Below are positions 19,286 to 26,921 of a stretch of DNA of 64,000 bases, piece after piece (position 1 is the stretch's first letter; each line of letters begins with the position of its first letter). Location of the stretch: assembly GCF_003751605.1 (NCBI RefSeq), contig NZ_RJVJ01000001.1, positions 1,860,001-1,924,000 on the forward strand. The letters are read 5' to 3'. The notes below the pieces were generated by a model, which was not told where the DNA came from, ran no database searches, and saw nothing but the letters and a program-made list of their open reading frames with translations. This stretch comes from Kitasatospora cineracea. Its GTDB lineage: Bacteria; Actinomycetota; Actinomycetes; Streptomycetales; Streptomycetaceae. The position numbers and the translations under genes are program-made.

Positions 19286-20254
19286 TCAGGCCGCCGCCGG
19301 ACGCCGCCGCCGCGCGCTGTACCAGAGCACCCCGGCCGTCAGCACCGCCGCGCCGATCGCCACCGCAGCCACCACCGAACGGCTCGGCGCGTGGAACTCC
19401 GGGAGCCTGCGGGTCAGTTCGACCGGCCGGCTGAACACCAGCACCGGCCACTCGCGGGCGGTCGCCTCCTTGCGCAGCGCCCGGTCCGGGTTCACCGCGG
19501 CCGGGTGGCCGACCGCCTCCAGCATCGGCAGGTCGGTCGACGAGTCGCTGTACGCGTAGCAGTTGGCGAGGTCATAGCCCTCCCGCTCGGCCAGCTCCCG
19601 GATCGCCGCGGCCTTGTTCTCGGCGTACGCGTAGTACTCGATCTCGCCGGTGTAGCGCCCGTCCTCGACGTGCAGCCGGGTGGCGATCACGTGGTCCGCG
19701 CCCAGCAGTTGGCCGATCGGCTCGACCACCTCGGAGCCCGAACTGCTGACGATCACCACGTCCCGCCCGGCCGCGTGGTGCTGCTCGATCAGCGAGGCCG
19801 CCTCGTCGTAGATGAGCGGGTCGATCATGCCGTGCAGGGTCTCCGCGACGATCTCCCGGACCTGCTGGACGTTCCAGCCGCGGGTGAGCGCGGACAGGTA
19901 GGCCCGCATCTTCTCCATCTGGTCGTGGTCCGCGCCGCCGACCAGGAAGATGAACTGGGTGTAGGCGCTCTTCACCACCGAGCGGCGGTTGATCAGGCCG
20001 CCCTGGTAGAAGGGGCGGCTGAACGCGAGCGCGCTGGACTTGGCGATGATCGTCTTGTCGAGGTCGAAGAAGGCGGCGGTGCGGGGCGCGTCGTGGCCGC
20101 CCCGGGCCGCCCGGTGGCCGGCCGCGGTTCCGGCCCCGGCGGCGTCCCCGGTGTCCGCGCCGGGCCCGGCATCGGCACCGCGGTCGGCGAAGTCGGCGTT
20201 CTCGTCGGCGTTCTCGGTGGTGTCCACGGGAACCGAGGATAGAGGGGTGGGCAA
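19286..20254 (-). CDS. HAD-IB (SerB-like) phosphatase with C-terminal membrane anchor
   Basis: 322 residues from TTG 20254, or 313 from GTG 20227 (VDTTENADEN). Neither has a good ribosome site. HAD motifs are complete: 'FFDLDKTI' (nucleophile Asp and acid Asp), 'VIVSSSGSE' (motif II), a basic residue in the cap, and 'YAYSDSSTDLPMLEAVG' (motif III-IV). The last 45 residues contain one membrane helix (VVAAVAIGAAVLTAGVLWY) and a basic end, so the enzyme is tethered to the membrane. The N-terminal 60 residues are low complexity. It lies upstream of, and divergent from, the ssd/tad genes. The substrate is unknown, perhaps a phospholipid or phosphoserine. Confidence 0.85.
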   Translation of the reverse strand: MPTPLSSVPVDTTENADENADFADRGADAGPGADTGDAAGAGTAAGHRAARGGHDAPRTAAFFDLDKTIIAKSSALAFSRPFYQGGLINRRSVVKSAYTQFIFLVGGADHDQMEKMRAYLSALTRGWNVQQVREIVAETLHGMIDPLIYDEAASLIEQHHAAGRDVVIVSSSGSEVVEPIGQLLGADHVIATRLHVEDGRYTGEIEYYAYAENKAAAIRELAEREGYDLANCYAYSDSSTDLPMLEAVGHPAAVNPDRALRKEATAREWPVLVFSRPVELTRRLPEFHAPSRSVVAAVAIGAAVLTAGVLWYSARRRRPAAA

Positions 20255-20794
20255 AAGGGAGGGCCATTCGGTGGACCCGCGGGCGTGCGGGTTTGTGTTT
20301 CTGGCCGGTCGGGTACACCATGGAAGTCACGGATCGTTCGCGCGACCGTGCTAACCCGGTCCGGCTCCTCCCCCCCGAGTCGGGCCGTGGATAGACGACC
20401 CCCGCTCTCCCCCCCGGCGGGGGTCGTCGCATGTCCGGGCCCATTTCCCTTGGCAGTTGAGCCTGCAGGGAATGGTGGTGCCGGTGGTTTCGGGGGGTGC
20501 TCCAGCGGCTCGGGAGTCGCTGTCGAGAGTTCTCCGCACCCCAAGTTTTTGTCACTCTGCGTAGTTGTCCGAGTGTCATATCGGTATACCCGATGCGTCA
20601 ATTCCGAACTGCTTTAGTCCCCGTCCGAGTGACCTCGGTTATCCACAGGGGCGGGTTATCCACAGGCAATCGGAAGTCGGCTGACGCATTCCGCGCCGTC
20701 CTTCACCGTGGTGTCCGCGCCGCCCCGCGGAGCCCGACCGGGCCACCCGCGTCCGACGCACCGTCAGACCGACCCCGCGCCACGGGAGGCCCCC
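20255..20794. other. Long divergent region HAD / ssd with hairpin and DnaA boxes
   Basis: 540 bases. It contains a 12-bp hairpin (20394-20405 with 20417-20428, GACGACCCCCGC arms), an AT-richer promoter-like stretch at 20545-20600 (TGTCATATCGGTATACCC), and two identical TTATCCACA boxes (20639-20647 and 20656-20664). I see no gene. Confidence 0.55.
20639..20664 (+). promoter_or_regulatory. Two tandem DnaA boxes (TTATCCACA)
   Basis: Two perfect copies of the bacterial DnaA box TTATCCACA lie in the same orientation, 17 bases start to start, each within a longer repeat GGTTATCCACAGG. They sit about 130 bases upstream of the ssd start codon. Confidence 0.65.
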
Positions 20795-21895
20795 ATGTCC
20801 GCGTCCGTCACCGACCCGCACGCCACCGCGCCCGAGCCCCCGCCCGGGCCGCTGATCCTCACCGGCGACGCCGCGCTCGCCGAACAGCTCGCCCGCCTGT
20901 GCGCCGCCGCCGGGGCCGAGCCACGGCTGCTCAGCGGCGCCCCACCGCCCGCCCGGCTGTGGGAGGACGCCCCGCTGGTGCTGGTCGGCGACGACCTCGC
21001 CGACCAGTGCGCCGGCCTGGCCCGCCGGCCCGGCGTCCTGCTGCTCGGCCTCGACCTCGACGACGGCGAGATCTGGGTCCGCGCCGTCCGGCTCGGCGCC
21101 GAGCACGTGCTCTTCCTGCCGGACGCGCAGTCCTGGCTGCTCGACCGGATCGCCGACGCCACCGAGGGCGTCGGACCACCCGCGCTCACCGTCGCCGTGC
21201 TCGGCGGGCGCGGCGGCGCCGGCGCCTCCACGCTGGCCTGCGCCCTCGCGGTCTGCGCCGCCCGGGCCGGGCACCGCACCATGCTGATCGACGGCGACCC
21301 GCTCGGCGGCGGGCTCGACGTGCTGCTCGGCGCCGAACAGACCGGCGGGCTGCGCTGGCCCGACCTGGCGGCCTCCCGCGGCCGGATCAGCGGCGCCGAA
21401 CTGGCCAAGGCCCTGCCCGAGCCGCACCGGCTCAGCGCCCTGTCCTGGGACAGGTCCGACACCCTGGCCATCCCCGCCGACGCCATGCACAGCGTCCTGG
21501 CGGCCGCCCGCAGACGCGGCGGGCTGGTCGTCCTCGACCTGCCCAGACAACTCGACGCGGCGGCCGCCCAGGCCCTCGAGCAGACCGACACCGGGCTGCT
21601 GGTGGTCCCCGCCGAACTGCGCGCCCTGACGGCCGCCAACCGGGTCGCCGCGGCCGTCCGGATACGGCTCGCCGACCTGCGGGCCGTCGTCCGCGTCCCC
21701 GGCCCGTCCGGCCTCACCGCCGCCGACGTCGCCCGCGGACTGCGCCTGCGCCTCGCCGGGGAGCTCGCCCCCGAGCCCGGCCTCGCCTTGGACGTCGAAC
21801 GCGGCACCCCGCCCGGCCTGCGGGAGCGCGGGCCGCTCGCCCGGTTCTGCGGGCGATTCCTGACCGAAGCGATGCCGCCCGTCGTGGCGGCCTGA
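20795..21895 (+). CDS. Ssd/CpaE-like septum-site-determining protein
   Basis: 366 residues from ATG 20795, directly after GGGAGG. Residues about 130-170 contain 'VAVLGGRGGAGASTLACALA' and 'TMLIDGDPLGGGLDVLLG', the MinD/CpaE fold with a deviant Walker A that lacks the first Lys. 'LVVLDLPRQLD' is the Walker B strand. In mycobacteria Ssd affects septation, and in Caulobacter CpaE localises the pilus machinery. As the first gene of the tad operon it would position or regulate the assembly. It lies nine bases ahead of tadA. Confidence 0.88.
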   Translation: MSASVTDPHATAPEPPPGPLILTGDAALAEQLARLCAAAGAEPRLLSGAPPPARLWEDAPLVLVGDDLADQCAGLARRPGVLLLGLDLDDGEIWVRAVRLGAEHVLFLPDAQSWLLDRIADATEGVGPPALTVAVLGGRGGAGASTLACALAVCAARAGHRTMLIDGDPLGGGLDVLLGAEQTGGLRWPDLAASRGRISGAELAKALPEPHRLSALSWDRSDTLAIPADAMHSVLAAARRRGGLVVLDLPRQLDAAAAQALEQTDTGLLVVPAELRALTAANRVAAAVRIRLADLRAVVRVPGPSGLTAADVARGLRLRLAGELAPEPGLALDVERGTPPGLRERGPLARFCGRFLTEAMPPVVAA

Positions 21896-21904
21896 GGAGC
21901 GACC

Positions 21905-23506
21905 ATGACCAACCGCCTGCCCGCCGTCGACCACCACGCCACAGACCTCCGCACCACAGACCTCCGCACCGCCGACGACCACGCCGCCGACGTCCGGGCC
22001 GCGGACGGGGACCAGGGTGATCGGCGGGCCGTCCGGCGGCCGATCACCCGCGCCCACCGCCGGATCGCCGTACCGCGCCCCCGGCGCCTCTCCAGCACCC
22101 CGCCGGGGCCCGCGGAGGACGTCCCCCCGGCCGGGGACGGCGCGCCCGCCCCCGACCGGCGGCAGGCTCCGCCGGTGCGCTACCTGGTGCACCGGCAGCC
22201 GCCCGCCGCCCCGCCGGACGACGGGCCGCCGACCGTCCCCACCGCACGGCCGGTCCCGGACGGAGCCGCCGAACTGGTGGACGCCGTCCGGATCCGGCTC
22301 GCCGAGGCGGGCGCCCCGCCCACCGCCGGGTCGGTCGCCGCCGCGCTGCGCGCAGCCGGGCCCCCGCTCGGCGGGGCCGACGTGCTGAACGCGGTGCGCA
22401 ACCTGCGCGCCGAGATCGTCGGCGCCGGCCCGCTCGACCCGCTGCTGGCCGAGAACGGCGTCACCGACGTCCTGGTCAACGGCCCCGACCAGATCTGGGT
22501 GGACCGCGGCCGCGGCCTGGAACGCGCCCCCCAGGTGCGCTTCCCGAACACCGACGCCGTCCGCCGACTGGCCCACCGGATGGCCACCGCCGCCGGACGC
22601 CGCCTCGACGACGCCCGCCCCTGGGTGGACGCCCGGCTGCCCGACGGCACCCGGCTGCACGCCGTCCTCCCACCGATCGCCGCCGACTGCACCCACATCT
22701 CGCTGCGCACCAGCCGCAGCGAGCCCTTCACCCTCGCCGAACTGGTCGCCGCCGGGGCCCTGCCCCCGTCCGGGGCCGACCTGCTCGCCGCCGTCCTGCG
22801 GGCCCGGCTCTCGCTGCTGATCTCCGGCGGTACCGGCACCGGCAAGACCACCCTGCTGGCCGCCCTGCTCGGCCTCGTCCCCGGCAACGAACGCCTCGTG
22901 ATCGCCGAGGACTCCGCCGAGCTGCGCCCGGACCACCCGCACGTGGTCCGGCTGCAGTCCCGCCCGCCCAACCAGGAGTCGCTGGGCGAGCTCACCCTGC
23001 GCGACCTGGTCCGGCAGGCGCTGCGGATGCGGCCGGACCGGCTGGTGGTCGGCGAGGTCCGCGGCGCCGAAGTGGTCGACCTGCTGGCGGCCCTGAACAC
23101 CGGCCACGAGGGCGGCTGCGGCACTGTCCACGCCAACACCGCCGCCGACGTGCCCGCCCGGCTGGAGGCCCTCGGCTCGCTGGCCGGCCTCGACCGGCAC
23201 TCCCTGCACAGCCAGCTCCGGGCGGGCCTGGACGCGGTCGTCCACCTCGGCCGGGACCGCGCCGACGGCCGCCGCCGGGTCACCGGGCTGCACCTGCTGG
23301 TCGGCGAGTCCGACGGCCTGACCGGCACCGTCGCCGCCGTCCACTTCGACCGCGACGGCCGGGCCCGCCCCGGCCCCGGCTGGGCCCGGCTGCGGGAGCT
23401 GTGCGCCGAACGCGGCCTCGATCTGCCGCCGCACCCGGAGACGGCCGGGGGCACCGGGACGGACCCGGTGGCGGCCGCCACCGAGCCGATGGAGGAGGCG
23501 ACATGA
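21905..23506 (+). CDS. tadA: TadA/CpaF secretion ATPase
   Basis: 533 residues, ATG after GAGGAGCGACC. This is a type II/IV secretion ATPase that powers pilin or substrate export. Walker A is 'SGGTGTGKTTLL' near residue 310. The Asp and His boxes follow in 'ERLVIAEDSAEL' and 'GHEGGCGTVHANTA', and Walker B is 'DRLVVGEVRGAEV'. The first 100 residues are low complexity, with a short internal repeat 'TDLRT'. The stop overlaps the next start (ATGA), so downstream genes are coupled to it. Confidence 0.95.
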   Translation: MTNRLPAVDHHATDLRTTDLRTADDHAADVRAADGDQGDRRAVRRPITRAHRRIAVPRPRRLSSTPPGPAEDVPPAGDGAPAPDRRQAPPVRYLVHRQPPAAPPDDGPPTVPTARPVPDGAAELVDAVRIRLAEAGAPPTAGSVAAALRAAGPPLGGADVLNAVRNLRAEIVGAGPLDPLLAENGVTDVLVNGPDQIWVDRGRGLERAPQVRFPNTDAVRRLAHRMATAAGRRLDDARPWVDARLPDGTRLHAVLPPIAADCTHISLRTSRSEPFTLAELVAAGALPPSGADLLAAVLRARLSLLISGGTGTGKTTLLAALLGLVPGNERLVIAEDSAELRPDHPHVVRLQSRPPNQESLGELTLRDLVRQALRMRPDRLVVGEVRGAEVVDLLAALNTGHEGGCGTVHANTAADVPARLEALGSLAGLDRHSLHSQLRAGLDAVVHLGRDRADGRRRVTGLHLLVGESDGLTGTVAAVHFDRDGRARPGPGWARLRELCAERGLDLPPHPETAGGTGTDPVAAATEPMEEAT

Positions 23507-23601
23507 CGGTGAGTGGGCTGGAGTTCGCCTGGGTGCTCGTGCTGTGCGTGATCGGGGCGGTGGCGTGGCGCCTGCTGCGCTCCGCGGTCAGGAGGCTGTG
23601 A
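23503..23601 (+). CDS. 32-residue single-helix membrane peptide coupled between tadA and tadB
   Basis: The peptide is short (MTVSGLEFAW then a hydrophobic helix, ending RSAVRRL). The ATG overlaps the tadA stop (ATGA), is preceded by GGAGGAGGCGAC, and its own stop TGA shares a base with the ATG of tadB, which in turn has AGGAGG inside this gene. Translation is thus coupled on both sides. It has one predicted helix (about residues 8-22) and a basic C-terminal end, so it should span the membrane. No family is recognised, and automated annotation would usually miss it. Confidence 0.7.
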   Translation: MTVSGLEFAWVLVLCVIGAVAWRLLRSAVRRL

Positions 23602-24728
23602 TGGCGGCGACGGCCGTGGCGGCCGTGTCGGCTGCGCTGACGGGGGAGCCCGGGCTTCCCGGGGCCCTGCCGGGGCTGCTCGGGCCCGGCGGCGCGGCCC
23701 GGACGGCGACCCTGCTCGGGGCGGCCGCAGGATCGGCCGGCGGCCTGCTCGGGGCGGTCTGGCTGGGCGCGGTGCGCCGCCGTGCACGCGGTGGCGGCCG
23801 GGCGCGGCGGGTGCTGCACGGGCAGCGGGGCGACGGCGGGCCGGGGAGCCGGTTCGGGCGGGCCCGGGCGCTGTGGCGGCGCCGGAGACCGCGCTGGCTG
23901 GTGCCCGAACTGCTGCTGCTCCCGCTCGGGGCGGCGGTCGGGCACAGCACCTCCTCGGCGCTCCCGGTGGCCGCAGCGGCCTGCGGGGTGGTCCCGCTCC
24001 GGCGCTGGCGGGCGGGGCGGGCCACGGCCCGGGAAGCGCGGCGGCGGGCCACGGCGGTGATCGACCTGTCCGCCGGCCTGGCGACCGAACTGCGCAGCGG
24101 TGCCACCCCCGAGCAGGCCATGCACGCCGTCCTCGCCCGGGCCGCCCCCGACTGGGGGCGCCGCCTCGGCGCCGAACCCGCGGCCCGGCTGGCGGCGGGC
24201 CGCTACGGGGCCGACCTGCCCACGGCGCTCCGCCTGGTGGCCGAGCTGCCGGGCGGGGCGGGCGCGGCGGCCATGGCGGCCTGCTGGCAGGTCAGCACCG
24301 AGAGCGGCAGCGGGCTGGCGGCCGGGCTGGAACAGGTCGCGGACGCGCTGCGGGCCGAACAGGCACTCACCGAGGAGATCGCGGGCGAACTCGCGGGCCC
24401 GCGCACCACGATGGCGGTGCTCGCGGCCCTGCCCGCCGTCGGCCTCGGCCTGGGCGCGGCACTCGGGGCGCACCCCGTCCGCATCCTGCTGCACACGCCC
24501 GTGGGCCTGCTCGGCCTGCTGGCCGGGGCGGCCCTGGAGACGGCCGGGCTCCTCTGGACCGCCCGGATCGTCCGCGCCGCCGAGGACGCTCCGTCCCGCC
24601 CCCGCCGGGCCGCTACCGGCTGCGGGATCTCCCGGAGGCGGGGCGACCTTCGGTCGGCGCCCCTGCGGCCGCTGACGGCGGATCAGCCCGGTCGGACGGG
24701 TCAGACGGGGCGGGCGGGGCGGTGGTGA
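23601..24728 (+). CDS. tadB: TadB-like type II secretion F-domain membrane protein
   Basis: 375 residues from ATG 23601 with AGGAGG five bases upstream. Residues about 150-310 form the T2SSF domain: 'VIDLSAGLATELRSGATPEQAMHAVLARAA', 'CWQVSTESGSGLAAGLEQVADALR' and 'ELAGPRTTMAVLAALPAVGLGLG'. N-terminal and C-terminal hydrophobic helices flank it. It is the inner-membrane platform of the Tad system, partnering TadC. The C-terminal 60 residues are Gly/Arg/Pro-rich and probably disordered. Its stop overlaps a possible GTG of tadC. Confidence 0.9.
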   Translation: MAATAVAAVSAALTGEPGLPGALPGLLGPGGAARTATLLGAAAGSAGGLLGAVWLGAVRRRARGGGRARRVLHGQRGDGGPGSRFGRARALWRRRRPRWLVPELLLLPLGAAVGHSTSSALPVAAAACGVVPLRRWRAGRATAREARRRATAVIDLSAGLATELRSGATPEQAMHAVLARAAPDWGRRLGAEPAARLAAGRYGADLPTALRLVAELPGGAGAAAMAACWQVSTESGSGLAAGLEQVADALRAEQALTEEIAGELAGPRTTMAVLAALPAVGLGLGAALGAHPVRILLHTPVGLLGLLAGAALETAGLLWTARIVRAAEDAPSRPRRAATGCGISRRRGDLRSAPLRPLTADQPGRTGQTGRAGRW

Positions 24729-24820
24729 GGGGCGCGGATGGCGCACCGGTCTCGGGCAGTCGTGCAGCGAAGGGAGAGGCAGGGCGGGTTCAGCGGGTGT
24801 CGGAGAGCGAAGGAGGCGAG

Positions 24821-25618
24821 GTGGACGTGCTGGCGGTGCTGGGGCCGACGGTGGGTGCGGGGCTGGTCGGGGAGGCGTTGGCGGTGGCGGGGCGGCGGGT
24901 GGTCCGGCGGCGGGTCGTGCGGTGCGTTCCGGCGGTGGCGGGCTCCGTGGTGCGGGGCGGGCGGCGTGGCCGGACGGCGGCGGCCTGGCGGCGCGGGCTC
25001 GGGTGGCTGACGGGTGATCGGCCGCTGGCGGTGCTGCTGGGCGTGTCGGCCTGGGGACTGGTCGGCGGCTGGGCGGGGCCGGCGGTCGGTGTGCTGGCGG
25101 GCGGGGCGGCCTGGCGGCTGCTGCCCAGGCTGCGGGCGCCGGACGAGCGGCGGCGGGCGGCGGAGCAGGACCGGTTGGTCCGTCAGCTCCCTTTGACCGC
25201 AGAACTGTTGACGGCCTGTCTCGGGTCGAACGGCTCCCCGGCCGCGGCGGCCGCCGCCGTCGCGGACAGCGTGCCGACGCCGATGCGGGAGCGCCTGTCC
25301 GCAGTTGCCGCCCAGCTCTCCCTCGGCGCCGGGCCGGAACGCTGCTGGGAGCAACTGGCCGCCGAATGCCCGCCGTTGGCGCCACTCGCCCGCTGTCTGG
25401 CCCGTACCAGCCTCAGCGGCACCCCGCCGGCCGCCGCGCTGGCCGGGCTGGCCCAGTCCCACCGCGCGGCCGCCGCCCGGGCGGCGCACGCGAGGGTCCG
25501 GCGGGCGGGCGTGCTGGCGACCGCACCGCTCGGGCTCTGCTTCCTGCCCGCGTTCGTGCTGATCGGGGTGGTGCCTGTGGTCACGGGACTGACCGCCGCC
25601 TTCTCCCGGCGCCTGTGA
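24821..25618 (+). CDS. tadC: TadC-like type II secretion F-domain membrane protein
   Basis: 265 residues from GTG 24821, four bases after AGGAGG (24811-24816). A GTG at 24725 overlapping the tadB stop would add 32 residues but has a poor ribosome site. The T2SSF part is 'LPLTAELLTACLGSNGSPAAAAAAVADSV', then 'LSLGAGPERCWEQLA', then 'RRAGVLATAPLGLCFLPAFVLIGVVPVV'. Membrane helices occur at about residues 70-105 and at the end. It pairs with TadB in the platform. It is shorter than TadC of Gram-negative bacteria but usual for actinomycetes. Confidence 0.9.
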   Translation: MDVLAVLGPTVGAGLVGEALAVAGRRVVRRRVVRCVPAVAGSVVRGGRRGRTAAAWRRGLGWLTGDRPLAVLLGVSAWGLVGGWAGPAVGVLAGGAAWRLLPRLRAPDERRRAAEQDRLVRQLPLTAELLTACLGSNGSPAAAAAAVADSVPTPMRERLSAVAAQLSLGAGPERCWEQLAAECPPLAPLARCLARTSLSGTPPAAALAGLAQSHRAAAARAAHARVRRAGVLATAPLGLCFLPAFVLIGVVPVVTGLTAAFSRRL

Positions 25619-25719
25619 GCAGCACCGTTCACCGGCTCGAAGCCTTCGACCGATTCGACGGGCCCAACCAGTCAGACCTCAGACGTGGACCGATTCCACT
25701 CCTGGAGAAGGGATTTCAC

Positions 25720-25971
25720 ATGAAGAAGTTCACCGGCGTTGCTCGGCAGACCACCGTGCTGCTGGCCGTCCACGGGTTCGGCGGCTGGCTCCGCAGGCGG
25801 TACCGGAAGGTGGCGGACGGGCCGCCGGACGCCGGGATGAGCACCGCGGAGTACGCGATCGGCACTGTTGCGGCCTGTGCCTTCGCCGCCGTGCTCTACA
25901 AGGTGGTGACCAGCGGCACGGTCTCCGGGGCGCTGTCCGAGATCCTCGACCGGGCCCTGCATGCGGTCTGA
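25720..25971 (+). CDS. Flp-pilin-like DUF4244 protein
   Basis: 83 residues from ATG 25720 (GGAGAAGGG upstream). A charged leader of about 40 residues ends in 'DAGMSTAEYAIGTVAACAFAAVLYKVV'. The Gly-Met-Ser-Thr-Ala-Glu sequence followed by a hydrophobic helix is the Flp/type IV pilin processing pattern, with Glu at +5. It is the probable main pilin or pseudopilin of this locus. The long basic leader (LRRRYRKVADG) is typical of DUF4244. It overlaps the next gene by 11 bases. Confidence 0.88.
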   Translation: MKKFTGVARQTTVLLAVHGFGGWLRRRYRKVADGPPDAGMSTAEYAIGTVAACAFAAVLYKVVTSGTVSGALSEILDRALHAV

Positions 25972-26332
25972 CCGGAGACCGGCGGACAGCGGGATGGTCA
26001 CGGCGGAGACCGCGGTCGGGCTGCCCGCCCTGGTGCTGCTGGCGGCGATGCTCACCTGGGGCGTGGTGGCGGCCGGGGCCCAGATCCGCTGCGTGGACGC
26101 GGCCCGGGTCGGGGCCCGGGCCGCCGCCCGGGGCGACGCCGATGCGCTGGCCCAGGCCACCGCAGCGGCCCCGCGCGGAGCGAAGGTCGCCATCGACCTG
26201 GGCGCCACCACCGCCCGGGCCACCGTCGAGGCCCCCTGCCCGGGGCCCGGTCGCCTCGCCGCGCTGCTGTCGGTCCGACTCACGGCCACGGCGGTGGGCG
26301 CCCGGGAGGACGTGCCGGTCGACGGCGAATGA
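25961..26332 (+). CDS. TadE-like minor pilin
   Basis: 123 residues, ATG within the end of the pilin gene. 'DSGMVTAETAVGLPALVLLAAMLTWGV' is the TadE signature, a prepilin-like site followed by a helix with the Glu at +5. 'VDAARVGARAAARGD' follows, as in the family. Two Cys (QIRCVDAA, EAPCPGPG) lie outside the membrane. It would be an exported or minor component of the Tad apparatus. Confidence 0.88.
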   Translation: MRSDRRPADSGMVTAETAVGLPALVLLAAMLTWGVVAAGAQIRCVDAARVGARAAARGDADALAQATAAAPRGAKVAIDLGATTARATVEAPCPGPGRLAALLSVRLTATAVGAREDVPVDGE

Positions 26333-26402
26333 GAACGAACACGAGGACGGTCGTGCGGACGGTCGCGCGGACGGGCCGGAAGTCAGGGAACGAGGTGGTG
26401 CC

Positions 26403-26800
26403 GTGCGGGTGCGGGGGAGCGGTGTGTCGTCGGGAGCGGCGGGTGACCGCGGTTCGGCGACGGTGTGGCTGGTGGCCTTCGGGTCGCTCGGGGCGGTGGT
26501 GTTCTCGGCCTGCCTGATGCTGGGCACGGTGGTGGCCGCCCGCCACCGTGCCGAGTCGGCGGCCGATCTCGCGGCCCTGGCCGCCGCCGACCGGCTGCTG
26601 CTCGACGAGGACGGCGGCTGCGGGCGGGCCGCGGAACTGACCAGGGCCCAGGAACGGGCCGAGCTGGTCTCCTGCCGGGTGCTCCCGGGCCAGGACGCGG
26701 TGGAGGTGGTCGCCCAGGTGCCGATCCACGGGGTTCCGGTGCCGCTGCCCCCGGCCCGGGCCCGCGCCCGGGCGGGTCCGGTCTGGGCCTGGGGAGATGA
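26403..26800 (+). CDS. TadG-like (Rv3654c family) protein, 3' end unresolved
   Basis: Start GTG 26403 with GAGGTGG upstream. 'DRGSATVWLVAFGSLGAVVF' then 'GTVVAARHRAESAADLAALAAADRLL' is the Rv3654c/helicase-linked TadE-like family, and Cys residues follow (GGCGR, VSCRVL) as usual. The homology ends with 'ARARARAGP' near 26780, but the frame has no stop there. It stays open, antisense through the whole helicase gene, to 29351. The nearest stop in another frame is TGA 26798-26800, used here as a provisional end. Either a one-base indel exists or the true protein has a long artefactual-looking tail. Confidence 0.7.
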
Positions 26801-26921
26801 GACCGCCGCGGTCGCGCTCACCGGCGGGCACGGCGGGCGGGAGCCGCCCCTGCAGGAGCCACCTCGGCAGGAGGCGGGCCCGGAGGTCGTCGTCGTGGCG
26901 GGCGCGCGCGGCAGTGGCCGA

